Source: Arachis hypogaea (Eukaryota; Streptophyta; Magnoliopsida; Fabales; Fabaceae). From it: a DNA stretch of 64,000 bases. A program made the position numbers and the translations under genes. The notes below the pieces were generated by a model. It saw only the letters and a program-made list of their open reading frames with translations. It did no database searches and had not been told where the DNA came from. The stretch is taken from the NCBI RefSeq assembly GCF_003086295.3, contig NC_092048.1, forward strand, positions 42,656,425 through 42,720,424, written 5' to 3'. The first letter of the stretch is position 1, and every line of letters begins with the position of its first letter. Positions 46,577 to 57,253 of this stretch are shown piece after piece.

Positions 46577-48189
46577 AAGCTCAGCAAAGTCCAGCTAAAG
46601 ACAATAAAGAAGCGCTTGCTGGGAGGCAACCCAGCCATGGGGCATCAATCCTCTAAGAATTTTTGCCCTATTTTTATTTTTATTTTTATTTGTTTATATA
46701 AAGTTCACTGACACTAAGGTACAAAGTCATTTGTATAAGTTTACAGGGTTACAGAAGGAATCTACACACAAAACAGAGATAGGGAGCTTACTGGCAAGAA
46801 AACGCCAGTCCAGGAGAGCAACATTTGGGCGTTGAACGCCCAAAACAGGCAGTGTTTGGGCGTTCAAACGCCAGGATGGTGGGGAGGAGCTCTCCTTCTA
46901 CCCATCTCCTTCTTTTTCTTTTTGCTTGAGGACAAGCAAAGCCCTAAGTTTGGTGTGCTTATCCGTGATCACTAAGATCATGGCCCCTAAAGGAAAACAA
47001 CCCACTCCAAGAGGAGCAAGGGCGTGATTTAAAGGAACCGAAGCGCCAGAAATTCTCTCTTGAAGGACCAAGCACCTCACAGACTAGAGGAACATCCACT
47101 TCCCAAACCTCAAGGTTGTTGAGTTCTAATCTTAGCCTTAACTCTGTGATAACTGCTCTTATTTTAATTTTACCTTAGGAGTCATATAGTAGTAATTAGT
47201 ATCTATTTTGATTTTATCTCCAATTAAGCTATAGTTTATTTTTCTCATCATCAGCAAACATGAATAAAGTAGTAGATCTTTTGAATAAGAAGCAATAAAA
47301 TTTCGAGTTTTAATAAGAGAAATTCTAATTAGTTAAATGTGGTGGCAATGCTTTCTGTCTTCTGAATGAATGCTTGAACAGTGCATATATCTTTTGAATT
47401 TATTGTTTAAGACTGTTAAATATGTTGGCTCTTGAAAGAATGATGAACATGAGACATGTTATTGATAATCTGAAAAATCATAAAAATGATTCTTGAAGCA
47501 AGAAAAAGCAGCAAAGAACAAAGCTTGCAGAAAAAAAAAAAGCAAGCAGAAAAAGCCAGTAACCCTTAAAACCAAAAGGCAAGGGCAAATAAAAGGGATC
47601 CCAAGGCTTTGAGCATCAGTGGATAGGAGGGCCTAAAGGACTAAAATCCTGGTCTAAGCGGCTAAACCAAGTTGTCCCTAACCATGTGCTTGTGGCGTGC
47701 AGGTGTCAAGTGAAAACTTGAGACTGAGCGGTTAAAGTCAAGGTCCAAAGCAAAAAGAAGAGTGTGCTTAAGAACTCTGGACACCTCTAATTGGGGACTT
47801 TAGCAAAGCTGAGTCACAATCTGAAAAGGTTCACCCAGTTATGTGTCTGTGGCATTTATGTATCCGGTAGTAATACTGGAAAACAAAGTGCTTAGGGCCA
47901 CGGCCAAGACTCATAAAGAAGATGTGTTCAAGAATCATCACACTGAACTAAGAGAATCAATAACACTATCTGAATTCTGAGTTCCTATAGATGCCAATCA
48001 CTCTGAGCTTCAATGGATAAAGTGAGATGCCAAAACTGTTCAGAAGCAAAAAGCTACTAGTCCCGCTCATCTAATTAGAATCTGAGCTTCAATCAAAAAC
48101 TCTGAGATATTATTGCTTCTCAACCTATTAGTCTTCTATTTTATTTGTCTAGTTGCTTGAGGACAAGCAACAGTTTAAGTTTGGTGTTG
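46577..48189 (+). other. Element C 3-prime region and polypurine-side motif
   Basis: Palindrome motifs at about 46794-46876 (GGGCGTTGAACGCCCA). A vestigial ORF start at 46981 (MAPKGKQPTPRG) stops after 15 codons, all that is left in the env slot. 47230-48189 matches the element B 3-prime region. AAGTTTGGTGT occurs at 46946 and at 48177, the latter three bases before the LTR. Confidence 0.7.
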
Positions 48190-49721
48190 TGATGAGCGGA
48201 TATTTTATACGCTTTTTGGGGATAATTTCATATAGTTTAGAGTATGTTTTAGTTAGTTTTTAGTCTATTTCTAGTAGTTTTTAGGAAAAATTCATATTTC
48301 TGGACTTTACTATGAGTTGTGTGTTTTTCTGTAATTTCAAGTATTTTTCTGGATGAAATTGAAGGAGCTGAGCAAAAATCTGATTCAGGCTGAAAAAGGA
48401 CTGCTGATGCTGTTGGATTCTGACCTCCCTGCACTCAAAGTGGATTTTCTGGAGCTACAGAACTCGAAATGGCATGCTTCCAATTGCGTTGGAAAGTAGA
48501 CATCCAGGGCTTTCCAGCAATATATAATAGTCCATACTTTGCACAAGGATAGATGACGTAAACTGGCGTTCAACGCCAGTTCTCTGCCCAATTCTGGCGT
48601 CCAGCGCCAGAAAAGGATCAAAAACTGGAGTTGAACGCCCAAACTGGCATAAAAACTGGCGTTCAACTCCACAAATGGCCTCTGCACGAAATCTCAGCCC
48701 CAGCACACACCAAGTGGGCCCCAGAAGTGGATATCTGCATCATCCATCATAGTCCACTCATATTTTGTAACCCTAGGCTACTAGTTTAGTATTTAAACAA
48801 CTTTTAGAAACTTATTTTGTATCTCATGACATTTCACATCTAAACTTTGTATTCTCTGACGGCATGAGTCTCTAAACCCCATTGTTGGGGGTGAGGAGCT
48901 CTGCTGTGTCTCAATGAATTAATGCAAGTATTTCTGTTTTCCATTCAAACACGCTTGTTCCTATCTAAGATGTTCATTCGCGCTTAACTGTGATGAAGGT
49001 GATGATCTGTGACATTCATCACCTTCCTCAACCCACGAACGTGTGCCTGACAACCACCTCCGTTCTATATCCGATTGAATGAGTGTCTCTTAGATTCTTT
49101 AATCAGAATCTCCGTGGTATAAGCTAGAACTGATGGCGGCATTCATGAGAATCCGGAAAGTCTAAGCCTTGTCTGTGGCATTCCGAGTAGGATTCAAGGA
49201 TTGAATGACTGTGACGAGCTTCAAACTCCTGAAGGCTGGGCGTTAGTGACAGATGCAAAAGGATAGTAAATCCTATTCCAACCGGATCGAGAACCAACCG
49301 GTGATTAGCCGTGCTGTGACAGAGCGCGTGAGCGTAGTTTTCACTGGAAGGATGGAAGGTAGCCATTGACAACGGTGATCCACCAACACACAGCTTGCCA
49401 TAGGAGGACGTGTGTGCGTGAATCAGAAGACAGAGGAAAGCAGAGATTCAAAAGACAAAGCATCTCCAAAACTCCAACATATTCTCCATTACTACACAAC
49501 AAGTAACTTTTAATTTATGCTCTACTGGTTATTCATAATTCAACTGATAAACATAATTGACTTCCTGACTAAGATTTACAAGATAACCATAGATTGCTTC
49601 AAACCAACAATCTCTGTGGGATTCGACCCTTACTCACGTAAGGTATTACTTGGACGACCCAGTGCACTTGCTGGTTAGTGGTACGAGTTGTGAAAAGTGT
49701 GATTCGCAATTTGTGCTACCA
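48190..49721 (+). repeat. Element C 3-prime LTR
   Basis: 1532 bp, nearly identical to the 5-prime LTR, followed by the ATAGC target copy. Confidence 0.93.
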
Positions 49722-50029
49722 ATAGCTTAGCAATTCCTTCAATTTCTTGTATTTCTTCCACTTTTACATGCTTCCTTTCCAACCTCTAAGCCATTCCTGT
49801 CCTGTAAATCTTGAAAACACTTAACATACATATCACAGCATCAAATGGTAATAAGAGAGGATTAATAATTATCAATTTTAAAGCCAAAGAAGCATGTTTT
49901 CAATCAAAGCACAAAATTAGGAAGAAAAATATAAAACATGCAAATTATATGAATAAGTGTGAGTTTAGTGGATAAAAATCCACTCAATTAAGCCTAAAAT
50001 GTACCACGAAATAGTGGTGCATCAAGAAT

Positions 50030-51311
50030 ATATGAGAAAACAGTTAATGTTTCAGAGTTGTTTATCTTCCGGATTTATATTTCTTACCAACTATTTTAAT
50101 CATACAAGATTCAATTCATGACAAGCTGTATGTGACTAAACCCTAATTCCTTAGTAATTTAGTCTCCTCTAACCTAGTTAACTACCAATTCCTTGGTCAC
50201 TTAATTTCAATTAGAGGTTTAAGTCCAATTCTAGTTTATGTACCACAAAACCCTAACTATCCAAATATAAGAGGATTATATGTCACATATCCCGTTAAGT
50301 CCAAATAATTAGTTATTTAGAAGAAATTATTTTCAAGCTGTTGTTCAAGTAAATTGCTTTTCCAAGGTTTAAAAGAACTCAAATAGAATAAGGGTTATTC
50401 TTTCGATCTCCAAATCCTTAAGATGAAGAACGAAAACAAATTCTTGAAATTGAAATTAATACATTAATTAAAATAGAATAGTAATAGTATCAATCCATAA
50501 AATAAACAGAGCTCCTAACCTTAACAGTGGAGGTTTAGTTGCTCATGGCTCAAAGAAAAAACTAGAGTTCTAAAAACTGTAAAGTGCGGGATGAGGTGCG
50601 TCAGAGAGAAGTTTCCCCGAAGGGATGAATCTTTTCTCTTTTATATCCTATCCTACTTAATGTAAAATATATTTTCTAAAACTAAATAATATCTTTTCCT
50701 ATTTGTAAATAAAACAAAGTTTTAATAAAAAAATATAAAAAGATCTTGTGCTACTTGTAGAGATGTGGGGACCACTTTGAAACCTTGAACCTGGTGCCAA
50801 ACTTAGGCTGAGCCAATGACACCACACTACCCGTTTGTACACATAAAAGAGCTTCATCCTAGTGCCAAACTTGGAGAATCCCAAGTTTGGCACCACCAAG
50901 GCAGTGTGTTTGGCGAGTTTGCAATGATCATGGCGCCAAACTTGGAGAATCCCAAGTTTGGCGCCACCAAGGCCATATGGTTTGGAAGAAAAGTGTATAT
51001 TATTATATATCGTTGAAAGCTCTAAAAGTTAGCTTTCCAATGGCACTAAAACCGTATCAATTGAACCTATGTAGCTCAAGTTATGTCTGTTGGAGTGCAA
51101 GGAGGTCAGGGTTGACAACATCATCCACTTTCTTCATTTTCTTCTACACAAACCCTGTCAAATCCATCCGAATGCTACCTGAAACAAACCAAATTATACA
51201 AGACTCAAAGTAGCATTTATAGTGGCTCAAAAATACTTAAAATCTTGATTAAACTTGACAAATTCGAATACAAATTCACTAGGAAAAGATAGGAAAGATG
51301 CTCATGCATCA
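50030..51311 (-). repeat. LTR H, U3/R-side piece
   Basis: 1282 bp. Contains two inverted pairs, GTGCCAAACTTGG...CCAAGTTTGGCAC (about 50861-50893) and GCGCCAAACTTGG...CCAAGTTTGGCGC (about 50933-50963). Minus-strand U3 starts TGATGCATGAGCATC. Confidence 0.82.
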
Positions 51312-51316
51312 TCCTA

Positions 51317-52215
51317 CACATCTTTAGTCATGTCACATGCACTAAACTCAGACAAAGCATTCTGTGATCTACTTTGACCTTGTCTAAGACACAGACCCTT
51401 TAAAGTAGTATTTGGAGTGGTGGTATTAGGAGGCACAAAGGTTGTCATTACCTGATCACCTCCTTAGAGACCTTGCGACAGTTAGGATTACACCTTGTGC
51501 CGCCCCGAGGGGTGTAGGTGATCCATTAGCTAAGGAGATGGTGCCGGATGTGCTAGAAAAATGTGGAGTCGAGAAGCGTAGTTGTGTTGGGACACGAGCT
51601 AGTAATTGTAAATATCAATTACTCAATGATGTATTGTTTAACATTGCTTAGGAGGGGGACGGTGGAGGTAGACGTGGGGGTATAGGCAGATATGGGGGGT
51701 GCTTGATGAGGACGACACCCCCGGAGAGATAGGGGTGCACGTAGAGGTGGGGGTGATAGAAGTGGAGATGGTATAGGACATGACCTGGGTGCTGATGGAG
51801 GTGGAGGTACCCTGGGCAATGTTGGAGGTGCATTTGACATGGGTGAGCATAGAGTTGGTGGTGACATATTTGGTGCAGGGTCTAGTAATCAAGTGCCCGA
51901 GTCAGTTGATGTTTTATGGGCTTGGTAGTCCCCATATAATCGAGTAGTAGTTTGCTAGTTCTGCATTCATTGATGAGATCGTTGTGATTTTACGAGATGA
52001 TGATGGCAATTATTATAGACCACATTTGGAGGAGGCCATACCAAAGTTTAGCATGGACCTCAACGAGCATTCCATTGGACCTTACAATGGTCCTTTTGCA
52101 TTGTGCGAGACACCACCTTTAGTATTTTTCCCTCTAAGTTTTGGCACTAGTGGATATAGGGATGTCAAGGGTAGACATAGGGGTTGTAGGGTGGACCAGA
52201 GGTGTCTATGTTAAA
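51317..52215 (+). pseudogene. PMD gene, C-terminal part
   Basis: Picks up the PMD gene after the nest. 51442-51651 encodes LRDLATVRITPCAAPRGVGD and VEKRSCVGTRAS; 51650-51900 is a Gly/Arg/Asp-rich repeat tail read across stops; 51984-52214 encodes DGNYYRPHLEEAIPKFSMDL and FGTSGYRDVKGRHRG. This order (PMD core, basic segment, Gly-rich tail, closing block) fits transposon-borne PMD proteins as I remember them. The stop at 52212 faces the mudrA remnant, so the two genes are convergent. Confidence 0.72.
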
Positions 52216-52554
52216 TGATAATGAACATCATATTATATGAATTTTGATTATCGCATGTGAGTAATCCATGCTTTCTAGTTTGTATGTTTTTAGTTATTTG
52301 TTACATGTTATGTTAATGATCATACATTATCTTATTTGTATTTCCCTCGGTTATTAGTCATCATGCATATTATGTTTTCCTAATACGAAAATTATATTAT
52401 GAAACAACTTTTAACAGAAAATTAACATTTCACATAAAGATATGACTTCAAGTTCACAAATACAAATACATAACAAACTAAATTCAAAGAAATACATGAA
52501 TAGAAAAATACAATAAACATGTGAAAGACAAAAAATATAATGACAAAAAGCTAA
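52216..52554. other. Convergent intergenic spacer between PMD and mudrA remnants
   Basis: AT-rich, no ORF or repeat recognised. Would hold the 3-prime UTRs of both genes. Confidence 0.5.
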
Positions 52555-53899
52555 ACATTGCTGCCCAAAGCTGATCCAAAAGTGCCTCCGCGCTTATCGT
52601 AACTCCTGCGGGTGCATCCAGGCTTCCCATAAAGGCCATAATATTTTGGCCAATTTATGTCAGCCTTATCCATGTTAGTCTTAATTCAGGCCAGTTTGGG
52701 ACAACCCTCTATGACCCACTTATTGGATCAGGTATGATACTAGGACCATCTTATGGTGACCAAAATTCCTATGAAATTAGAGGCTTGAATCCCATCTTAT
52801 AGATATTGAAGATTATGCTCATACGGCGGACATCGTCAATATATGTAGCCCAATTAAGGCGCAAGTATGCGCAACAAACCATAGCATGACGATAGGGATA
52901 ATAAAGGGCATGAAAGTACCCATAATCACAAGTAAGCTCTTTCAGCGACACTCTGTAGAAACCAAGTGAAAAATTGCTTGTTGAAGTCATCTCAACCACC
53001 ATGAACTTAGAATTAGACCGGTCATATAAGATCACAGTGAAGTACCTAGAAGCCTTTTTGTTGGCTTCTATTGCTTTGATAAGATGTTGACAAAATTGGT
53101 GATCCGTCTCAACTATGCCTTAGCATCTTTTTCTCTACACACAAATAGCTCAGCCAACCTGTAGTATGTTGACTTGACCAACGAGGTGATCGAAAGATTC
53201 CTTATGCCTTTCAAAATGGAGCTAAGACACTTTGAGATGTTTGTGTTCATATGTCTAAATGTCCTCCAATTATCCATCTGTTGGGTCCACTTATCATATT
53301 CCATTCTATTGCCCAATCACACATCGCTAGGTCTTTAGTCCACAAAATATCAAACCAAATTCAAACTCCATCTTATGCTTTGCATATCCAGCATTCACCA
53401 GGAATCTCCTAGTATCATTGCATTTAAAACTGAGTGCAAAGTTTGTTGCTACATGGCAAAAATAAAGGGTACGATACGCATTGGGTAGGATCCATCCTCC
53501 ATCAGAAGCTTTTAAAGGTCCCATTTTATCTATTAGATATCACAAGTATTCTCCGCTATGATGTCACGTGCTGTCGTAGATTGGACAAGAAAAAGGACCA
53601 CAATTCTGTGCAAAAGCGATTGGGATGATGTTAGAGTTCCTATCTTGTGCAATTGCAATCAGCAATGTCCTGACGTACTTACTTTACAGATGAGTCCCAT
53701 CAATACTCATGAGTGGCTTGCAATTCCTAATTAAAAGCTTTAATACATGACAGGAATGTCCAAGAAAGATAGTGGAAATACGCTGTTGACTCATCAACTT
53801 GGCCCCCAACTCTGAAAAGAGACGTCTTCAGAATTGCAACACTATAACACCATACCACACAGAACCTTACGCTTAAGCCGTAAAGTAAATGTGGCCAGG
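52555..53899 (-). pseudogene. mudrA-type Mutator transposase, C-terminal part
   Basis: Read right to left. The MULE transposase domain (PF10551) spans about 53830-53330, with pieces such as WSFFLSNLR and CHVATNFALSFK. Then comes FRHMNTNISKCLSSILKGIR...STYYRLAELF (53280-53120). The SWIM zinc finger (PF04434) is at about 52950-52860, with C-x-C replaced by CDYG and HALYYPYRHAMVCCAY. A decayed zinc-knuckle tail runs to about 52555. Several stops and frameshifts. The N-terminal part lies at 55247-55580 beyond an insertion. Confidence 0.8.
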
Positions 53900-54135
53900 T
53901 GTTACGACCTCTAAAAATAAAATACACATATATAATATACTAGAAAAGATGTAATATTCGAGGAGTCTTGAAAGATGGTTAAATCAAAATCGCGAAAATT
54001 AAAAGCGCAACGCCCAAAGTATCGTTTACTAGTGTAAGAAGAGCGAAGAGATACATATTTATACATATAAGAGTAGAGGGTCAATAAATACAAATCAAGC
54101 TCCGAACTCAACCTGTGAAGCTAAGGCTGGCCGGA

Positions 54136-54186
<51 letters not shown>

Positions 54187-55246
54187 CCCAATTCATATAC
54201 CACTTACACATTTCAACAATAATCCATTCCTTTCGTTTTACCCGGTCACGGCCTCTGACCCAATTTCCTTGTCAATCATCTTTTATAACTCTACCATGTT
54301 CACATACATATATCAATTCTCAAATTCATTGTACAAATATACATATTAGTTTCCTAATCACCTCAACAACCAAACATTCAATCCAAACTTATCCTATGGA
54401 CATCTATCCTAAGTTTTCACAGTACATTACATATTATATACGAGAAACCAAAATCATACCTTGGCTGATTCCTAGTAAAACCCAAAGACACCTCAAGTTC
54501 AACGTTCCTCAAGAGTCCACAGCCCCAAAGCCTCTCCGAACAGAATTTTCAGGTACCAAGGTCCAACAATCAAGCTCCCAACATCATCAATTTACTCCAA
54601 TTCAATATTATTCAATCTAATTCCATAACATAACACTATAATCAACATTCAAGATTTGTAATTCACTAATCAACAAGAGGTCTGGGGTCCTTACCTCACT
54701 CATGCTTCAACTGAACAAAACCCGCTAATTTTCGCGAGCTAATTCAAACCTAAAACACCAAAATTATATAAATTCCCAATTCCAACAACCCTCAAATTTG
54801 AAACTGAGAAGGGAATATTTGGGTAAAAAAAATGAATTCTTTACCAAATTATTCTATGGGTTTTGTAGAGAGTTCCGAGATGAACGCGTGACCGTTGACG
54901 GCTTGTCAATCAAAGCTCTGTATTGAAAGTTATGAGGAGTAGAAGATTGGAGAAAGGGTTTTCATGTTTTCCCCTTCTCCCATGAGTTTCCCAGTGTGTT
55001 TCCCAAATGTGGGAGAGAAGAAGAGCTGAGACTCTTCCTATACATGTTGTTGGGTTGGGCCTTGGCCTATTATGAGTTAGGTTCGCTCGGTTCGGTCCAA
55101 TTCGGGTCAAAACCTTTAAAATTAGTGTCAAAATTTATATTTTAATATTTCTACCCTTCTAACTTATCAAATTTAATTTTCTAATTCTTTTAAATAATAA
55201 TTAATTTATTGGTTAACTATTTATTAATTTTGCGGGTTTACAAACA
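53900..55246. mobile_element. Unclassified insertion in mudrA, probably a solo LTR
   Basis: Interrupts the transposase reading. Starts TGTTACGACCTC and ends TTTACAAACA, so the ends could be TGTTA...AACA of an LTR. The expected 5-bp TSD is not seen (CCAGG left, CTGCC right), so the exact ends are uncertain. Contains a (TA)n run and no ORF with a known domain. Confidence 0.45.
54138..54182. repeat. (TA)n microsatellite
   Basis: About 22 uninterrupted TA units. Confidence 0.98.
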
Positions 55247-55580
55247 CTGCCCGATATAGTCACATACACACCTAATTCCCACCTTGGCAACTAGTTGTAC
55301 AACTCCTCCTAATCTCCGTAAATCTATGCCATTGCCTTTTTTTTTATCAACCAAACCTTCGTAGAACTTGGTTTGAAACCATATAACTACCCTCTGTTGC
55401 ATTTTGTAGCACCTTTATCAAAACAATTACATATGCCCTTACTATCGAAAAGATTAACTAACATATCACAAGGTGGTCAAGTTGCCTGTGATCACTTGAC
55501 ACATTAGTTGCTAATCATGTATGAGGTCCATTATACTTCCTAATATCCTAAACCTCCCAAGTACCCTTCCTTTGCCGATG
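55247..55580 (-). pseudogene. mudrA-type transposase, N-terminal part
   Basis: Minus-strand reading across stops gives pieces matching the region before the catalytic core of Mutator transposases, such as a CVKxSQAT-like His/Cys stretch, LYGFKPSSTKVWLIKKK and a following basic helix. The fragment is cut at 55585 by element D; the true N terminus would lie beyond it, outside the window. Confidence 0.6.
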
Positions 55581-55585
55581 GGTAA

Positions 55586-57230
55586 TGATAAACGGATAAT
55601 TTATACGCTTTTTGGCAGTGTTTTTAGTATATTTTTAGTATATTTTAGTTAGTTTTTATTATGTTTTTATTAGTTTTTAAATAAAAATTATATTTCTGGA
55701 CTTTACTATGAGTTTGTGTGTTTTTGTGATTTCAGGTATTTTCTGACTAAAATTGAGGGACCTGAGCAAAAATTTGATTCAGAGGCTGAAAAAGGACTGC
55801 AGATGCTGTTGGATTCTGACCTCCCTGCACTCGAAGTGGATTTTCTGGAGCTACAAAAGCCCAATTGGCGCGCTCTCAATTGCGTTGGAAAGTAGACATC
55901 CTGGGCTTTCCATCAATATATAATAGTCTATACTTTGCTCGAGATTTGATGGCCCAAACTGGCGTTCCAACTCAGCATAGAAATTCTGACGTCAAAACGC
56001 CAGAACTAGCATAAAAGCTGGAGTTAAACGCCCAAACTGGCACAAAAACTGGCGGTTAACTCCAAGAAAAGCCTCTACACGTGAAAGCTTCAACGCTCAG
56101 CCCAAGCACACACCAAGTGGGCCCTGAAGTGGATTCTGCATCATTTACTCATTTCTGTAAACCCTAGGTTACTAGTTTTCTACAAATAGGACCTTTTGCT
56201 ATATATTTTTACACACTTGATCTTACTTTTGATCTTGGTTCTTCTGGTTCCCTCTCTGGGGCCGAAGCCAATGATCACCATTATCACTTTTGTATTTTCA
56301 ACGGTGGAGTTTCTACACACCATAGATTAAGGTGTGGAGCTCTGTTGTTCCTCACGAATTAATGCAAAGTACTATTGTTTTTCTATTCAATTCACGCCTA
56401 CTTCTTCTCTAAGATATACACTCGTTCTTCAACCTGACGAATGTGATGATCTGTGACACTCATCATCATTCTCACCTATGAACGCATGCCTGACAACCAC
56501 TTCCGTTCTACATGCAAACAAGCTTGAATGTGTATCTCTTGGGTTTTTAATCTAAGATTAGAACCTTCGTGGTATAGGCTAGAATCAATTGGCGGCCATT
56601 CCTGAGATCCAAAAAGTCTAAACCTTGTCTGTGGTATTCCGAGTAGGATCAGGGAAGGGATGACTGTGACGAGCTTCAAACTCGCGAGTGTTGGGCGTAG
56701 TGACAGACGTAAAAGGATCAATGGATCCTATTCCAACATGATCGAGAACCAACAGCTGATTATCCGTGCAGTGACAGCGCATTTGGAACATTTTCACTGA
56801 GAGGACGGGAGGTAGCCATTGACAACGGTGAAACCCAACATACAACTTGCCATGGAAAGGAGTATAAATGATTGGAAGAAGGCAATAGGGAAGCAGAGGT
56901 TCAGAAGGAACAAAGCATCTTCATACGCTTATCTGAAATTCTCACCAATGAATTACATAAGTATCTCTATCCTATTTTATGTTTTATTCATCTTTTAATT
57001 ATCAATTCTCCATAACCATTTGAATCTGCCTGACTGAGATTTACAAGATGACCATAGCTTGCTTCAAGCTGACAATCTCCGTGGGATCGACCCTTACTCA
57101 CGTAAAGTTTATTACTTGGACGTCCCAGTGCACTTGCTGGTTAGTTGTGCGGAGTTGTGACAAAGAGTTGAGATTACAATTGTGCGTACCAAGCTGTTGG
57201 CGCCATTGATGATCACAATTTCATACACCA
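55586..57230 (+). repeat. Element D 5-prime LTR
   Basis: 1645 bp, TGATAAACGGATAATTTATA to TTTCATACACCA. Palindromic motifs at about 55960-56065 are more decayed than in B and C. The 3-prime end carries a second, older LTR/primer-site junction at about 57187-57209 (GTACCAAGCTGTTGGCGCC). Confidence 0.88.
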
Positions 57231-57236
57231 AGTTTT

Positions 57237-57253
57237 TGGCGCCGTTGCCGGGG
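57237..57253 (+). other. Element D primer-binding site (tRNA-Asp)
   Basis: TGGCGCCGTTGCCGGGG, exact; a fossil TGGCGCCATTG lies 40 bp upstream inside the LTR. Confidence 0.9.

Larger units (their letters stand above)
38967..49721 (+). mobile_element. Element C: young autonomous-type Athila-like Ty3/gypsy element
   Basis: LTRs 38967-40517 and 48190-49721, perfect TSD ATAGC (38962-38966, 49722-49726), tRNA-Asp primer site. Encodes gag, protease, RT, RNase H and integrase in order. The LTRs differ at about nine sites by eye (near 0.6%) plus a 19-bp duplication, making it the youngest insertion. Despite that, the coding region has a frame change near 42500, another near 45370 and a stop at 46307. 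The env-slot ORF is reduced to a short start near 46981. It sits inside element G. Confidence 0.94.
37511..50024 (-). mobile_element. Element G: minus-strand LTR element reduced to LTR, primer site and partial LTR
   Basis: TSD AGAAT at 37506-37510 and 50025-50029. On the minus strand the 5-prime LTR starts TGATGCACCACTATTTCG at 50024, is interrupted by element C, and ends CTGTTCATCA at 37750. A primer site follows at once (37730-37746). The next bases (37728-37514) are not internal sequence but a second copy of mid-LTR 38493-38708, ending TTTGTTTCA at 37511. So the whole interior and most of the 3-prime LTR are deleted. No coding capacity remains. Confidence 0.78.
37283..51311 (-). mobile_element. 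LTR H (probable solo LTR), split by nested elements
   Basis: TSD TCCTA at 37278-37282 and 51312-51316. Read on the minus strand, the LTR starts TGATGCATGAGCATC at 51311, runs to 50030, and resumes at 37510 to end TTTAAATTCCGCACCA at 37283. The net length is about 1510 bp with no primer site or internal region of its own. The late part holds the U5 block GGTATTACTTGATACGACCC and GTGCACTTACC. Element G sits inside it. Confidence 0.85.
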
